From Fimbriimonadaceae bacterium (lineage in GTDB: Bacteria; Armatimonadota; Fimbriimonadia; Fimbriimonadales; Fimbriimonadaceae), in the NCBI GenBank assembly GCA_022402505.1, contig JAKRSE010000325.1:1-8108 (forward strand): a stretch of 8,108 nt of DNA. Reading direction: 5' to 3'. Shown one piece after another: positions 6,113 to 8,108 of this stretch. A program made the position numbers and the translations under genes. The notes under the pieces were generated by a model. That model did no database searches. It saw only the letters and a program-made list of their open reading frames with translations, and had not been told where the DNA came from. Within the stretch, counting starts at the first letter, position 1; each line of letters starts with the position of its first letter.

Positions 6113-6970
6113 TCCCGGCGAAGGCATCCGGAACCGGAATCGCGGGAGCTTCAGGCGGTCGCAGATCGGGTCGAAGCCGAGCCATCGCTCGTTCAGATAG
6201 TCCACCAAGGCCTTCTGCTTGTCCTTCGGCCAGCGGGCGATCATCCTACGGCAGAAGCGATCCAGTTCCGCATGGGTCTGCCGGCTGGGGTCCACTGCGA
6301 ACCATCCGCCGTAAATCCTGAGCCCTAGGATCGCCGTGAGCCTCAGACTCGGGTGCTCGCGTTCGATCCGCCTCATGTCGTCCACCAGGGGAAGGTAGGT
6401 GCGCGGGTTGAGCGTCTTGGATGCGCCGACCCACGAGCTCAGCCCCGAGTGAATGATGTGGATGTCGTTCGGGAACGCGGCTCGCAATCTTCTCGTCAGT
6501 CTCGGCTGATACTCCATCTGACCACACGACAGGTACCAGGCATACATGTAACTCTTTTCTGGATACGGCTCGTCACAGAGGTTATCAAAGGCCAGAACCT
6601 CAACTTCGTTTCGAACCTTCTTGATCCAGTAGGTAGCCGCATTCAATACACGATAGCGGCGCCGCACTCGTTCCGGATCCGTTCCATAGTCGAACATTCC
6701 ATACATCGAATGCGGCAGAAGACGGCGAGCGTAGCTGGCGTACCACTTTCGGAAGGTGGGGATGCCGCCTTTTGCAGCCTTCGCGGCCTCAGCATCGACC
6801 TCCGCCCCGATTCGAGCGAAGCCGAGATCCGGTGCGGTGAAGGAACCGTTCTCGGCTTCAAGCCAGGCCGGTTTCCGGTCATAGCTCTTCGGCGGGCCTG
6901 AAGGCGGCGTCTGGGCTGCCGCAAGGCCTCCGAGCAGGAAAGCAGAAACGAGTCCTGCGGACTTCCGCAT
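6110..6970 (-). CDS. Secreted protein of unknown function
   Basis: 286 residues, not recognised. A signal peptide (MRKSAGLVSAFLLGGLAAAQ) is followed by a short Pro-rich linker. The middle is rich in aromatic residues. Strand-like segments carry acidic or aromatic ends: VEVLAFDNLCDEPYP (123-137), DIHIIHSGLSSW (169-180) and LRLTAILGLRIYGGWF (209-224), with amphipathic helices between. This resembles part of an alpha/beta (TIM-like) barrel of the glycoside-hydrolase type, with Asp129, Asp133 and Glu134 as possible functional residues, but that is inference and no family motif is certain. It is first in a three-gene minus-strand run with LD-carboxypeptidase and glycosidase genes, which suggests an envelope-glycan role. 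The stretch encoding residues about 84-144 is near 49% GC, lower than its surroundings. AAAGG 2 nt before the ATG is a poor ribosome site. Confidence 0.72.
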   Translation of the reverse strand: MRKSAGLVSAFLLGGLAAAQTPPSGPPKSYDRKPAWLEAENGSFTAPDLGFARIGAEVDAEAAKAAKGGIPTFRKWYASYARRLLPHSMYGMFDYGTDPERVRRRYRVLNAATYWIKKVRNEVEVLAFDNLCDEPYPEKSYMYAWYLSCGQMEYQPRLTRRLRAAFPNDIHIIHSGLSSWVGASKTLNPRTYLPLVDDMRRIEREHPSLRLTAILGLRIYGGWFAVDPSRQTHAELDRFCRRMIARWPKDKQKALVDYLNERWLGFDPICDRLKLPRFRFRMPSPG

Positions 6971-6978
6971 CGCCTTTC

Positions 6979-6984
6979 AGTCTA
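6979..6984 (-). promoter_or_regulatory. Possible -10 element of the minus-strand operon
   Basis: TAGACT on the minus strand ends 8 nt before ATG 6970. This places the predicted transcript start within 1-2 nt of the start codon, as for genes A and B2. No good -35 is visible at 16-18 nt. The element lies in the short gap (6971-7025) between divergent genes, so promoters for both directions must fit in this space. Confidence 0.4.
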
Positions 6985-7025
6985 CTCCGCATCCATCTGT
7001 GCTCGGACGCGTCATGATGGACGGC

Positions 7026-8108
7026 ATGGCCAAGCGACGTTCGATCACTCCGGAGGACCTTCTGACCCTCCAGTTTCCCGGCGATCCTCATGTGAATCCG
7101 AAGGATGGGAGGGTGGCGTTCTGTCTACGGCGGTTCTCGGCGAAGAACCGGATGGTCGGACAGATCCATGTCCTCGACCCCGAGACCGGGCGGAACGACG
7201 CCTGGACACACCAGGAGAACGGGGCCGGGCACGCCCGGTGGTCTCCTCAGGGCGACCGGCTGGCCTTCGTCGCCAAGCGGGGCGAGCGGCCCCAGATTCA
7301 TGTCATGCCGGCCGGCGGGGGCGAGGCGAGGCCGCTCACCGACTTCCCCGAGGGGAGTCTCGGATGGTTCCAGTGGTCGCCGGACGGGTCGAAGCTGCTG
7401 GTCAGCTTCCGCGAGACCCCGGCCGAACGGACCTCGGCCGCCTCCGAAAGCCGCCGGAAGGCGGGCGATTCCACCCCGCCCTGGGTGATCGAAGACCCGA
7501 TGTGGCGCATGGACGGCGACGGATTCTTCGGCGAAGCCCGATTCCGTCTCTGGCTGGTCGATGCCCAGACGGGCGAACATTCCCTGCTCTATGACCGCAA
7601 CCCCGAGGGCTCCCCGGCTTCGGTCTGGCTGCCCGATTCCAGCGGCATCATCGTCGTCCACACCCGGAACGCCGAACCCTGCTTCCAAACGACCGACGAC
7701 GGATTCTGGCGGGTTGATCTGAAGGGGAAGGCCAAAGCGATCCCCTGCTCGGTCCCGGGAGGCAAGGGGACCCCTCGAATCTCGCCGGACGGCGGGCGCC
7801 TGGCCTGGATCGGCTGCGACCGAGAGGAGGGCTGGGGCGTCTTCAACCGGCGGCTGTGGGTGATGGACCTCAAGGGAGGCGAGCCGACATGCCTGACCGC
7901 CGATTCGGACGAGGACTTCGGGGTGATGACCCTCAGCGACACCAACCCGGGTCACGTCAGCGACGGCGGCGGCAGCGGGTTCCTTGTCTGGACTCCCGAC
8001 GGCTCCGGGCTCCTGGCGGGCATTGGGAAGCATGGATTCGACGGGCTGATCCGGGTCGATGCGGAGACGGGCGCGATGACGTGGCTGGTCGAGGGGCCCC
8101 AGTCCTTA
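7026..8108 (+). CDS. S9-family peptidase (prolyl oligopeptidase/acylaminoacyl-peptidase type), N-terminal part
   Basis: 361 codons are present and the frame is open to the right edge, so the protein is truncated by the window. It begins MAKRRSITPEDLLTLQFPGDPHVNPKDGRVAF, the usual start of cytoplasmic S9 peptidases, followed by TolB/WD40-like propeller blades. Blade motifs include ARWSPQGDRLAFV (70-82), FQWSPDGSKLLV (116-127), VWLPDSSGIIVV (200-211), PRISPDGGRLAWI (250-262) and LVWTPDGSGLLAG (320-332), separated by I.V.....GG or L.LVD..TGE strands. The propeller normally gates access to a C-terminal alpha/beta-hydrolase domain with a Ser-Asp-His triad, which here lies beyond the window. There is no signal peptide. 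In-frame ATGs at 7014 and 7017 are possible, but 7026 matches the family start. CATGAT (7013-7018), 7 nt upstream, is a weak -10 candidate. It is divergent from the envelope operon, with no evident functional link. Confidence 0.9.
   Translation, partial: MAKRRSITPEDLLTLQFPGDPHVNPKDGRVAFCLRRFSAKNRMVGQIHVLDPETGRNDAWTHQENGAGHARWSPQGDRLAFVAKRGERPQIHVMPAGGGEARPLTDFPEGSLGWFQWSPDGSKLLVSFRETPAERTSAASESRRKAGDSTPPWVIEDPMWRMDGDGFFGEARFRLWLVDAQTGEHSLLYDRNPEGSPASVWLPDSSGIIVVHTRNAEPCFQTTDDGFWRVDLKGKAKAIPCSVPGGKGTPRISPDGGRLAWIGCDREEGWGVFNRRLWVMDLKGGEPTCLTADSDEDFGVMTLSDTNPGHVSDGGGSGFLVWTPDGSGLLAGIGKHGFDGLIRVDAETGAMTWLVEGPQSL

Noticed and set aside
6099..6185. Longer start (ATG 6185) for the LD-carboxypeptidase
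   Set aside because: It would overlap the upstream gene by about 75 nt and add a segment unlike the family. Met at 6098 begins the conserved LKPGD.VRVVSPAS sequence.
5274..6200. 308-codon open frame on the + strand opposite the LD-carboxypeptidase gene
   Set aside because: It is the complement shadow of an unmistakable S66 gene; the composition is His/Gly/Gln-rich with no recognisable motif.
7125..8033. 302-codon minus-strand open frame opposite the S9 peptidase
   Set aside because: The plus frame has repeated propeller blade motifs (WSPDG type) and runs open from a family-like start. The minus frame is a shadow.
1..8108. CRISPR array, tRNA/rRNA genes, insertion sequence or phage genes
   Set aside because: No regularly spaced repeats, cloverleaf-like sequences, terminal inverted repeats or transposase/integrase motifs were seen on reading both strands. 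The only long exact repeat noticed is the 19-mer at 1114 and 2678.

Overview
The window is GC-rich (roughly 65% by eye) and densely coded. It looks chromosomal, from a free-living bacterium with an elaborate cell envelope. A PEP-CTERM sorting tail, a DUF4380 protein, several unique secreted proteins and a long S9 peptidase together suggest Armatimonadota (Fimbriimonas-like) or another PEP-CTERM lineage such as Planctomycetes or Verrucomicrobia. The phylum is inference. No tRNA, rRNA, CRISPR array, transposase or phage gene was seen.

Left part (1-3781, all + strand). The window opens in the 3' end of a PAP2/vanadium-haloperoxidase-like protein with a PEP-CTERM anchor. A secreted DUF4380 protein follows 22 nt later. 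After an 80-nt promoter region come a small secreted protein (here 'A') and a larger secreted protein ('B1'), overlapping as ATGA. After a 134-nt gap comes a paralogue of B1 (here 'B2'). The A-B1 and B2 segments are two diverged copies of one tandem duplication. The gap before B2 still carries a relic of the DUF4380 gene's 3' end. The spacing from that relic to the next start codon is the same in both copies (86 nt). B2 begins with the signal peptide and first mature residues of A, then continues as B1 does after its signal peptide, so B2 looks like an A/B fusion. None of A, B1 or B2 belongs to a family I recognise.

Middle and right part (3790-6970, all - strand, transcribed right to left). 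A three-gene operon-like run encodes an unrecognised secreted protein (6970-6110), a cytoplasmic S66 LD-carboxypeptidase with an intact Ser-Glu-His triad (6098-5178), and a secreted NAGPA-type phosphodiester glycosidase with a C-terminal Ig-like domain (5190-3790). Gaps are 11 nt, then a 13-nt overlap. Two of the three products point to peptidoglycan or envelope-glycan turnover. This run converges on B2 with 8 nt between the stops.

Right end (7026-8108, + strand). Across a 43- to 55-nt divergent promoter region lies the N-terminal beta-propeller part of an S9-family (prolyl oligopeptidase/acylaminoacyl-peptidase type) peptidase, cut by the window edge before its catalytic domain.

A recurring feature is a -10-like hexamer placed 7-8 nt before the start codon of several genes. 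This would put transcription starts at or next to the start codon, giving leaderless mRNAs, and it is the main regulatory observation. The A-B1/B2 duplication and fusion is the main evolutionary one.
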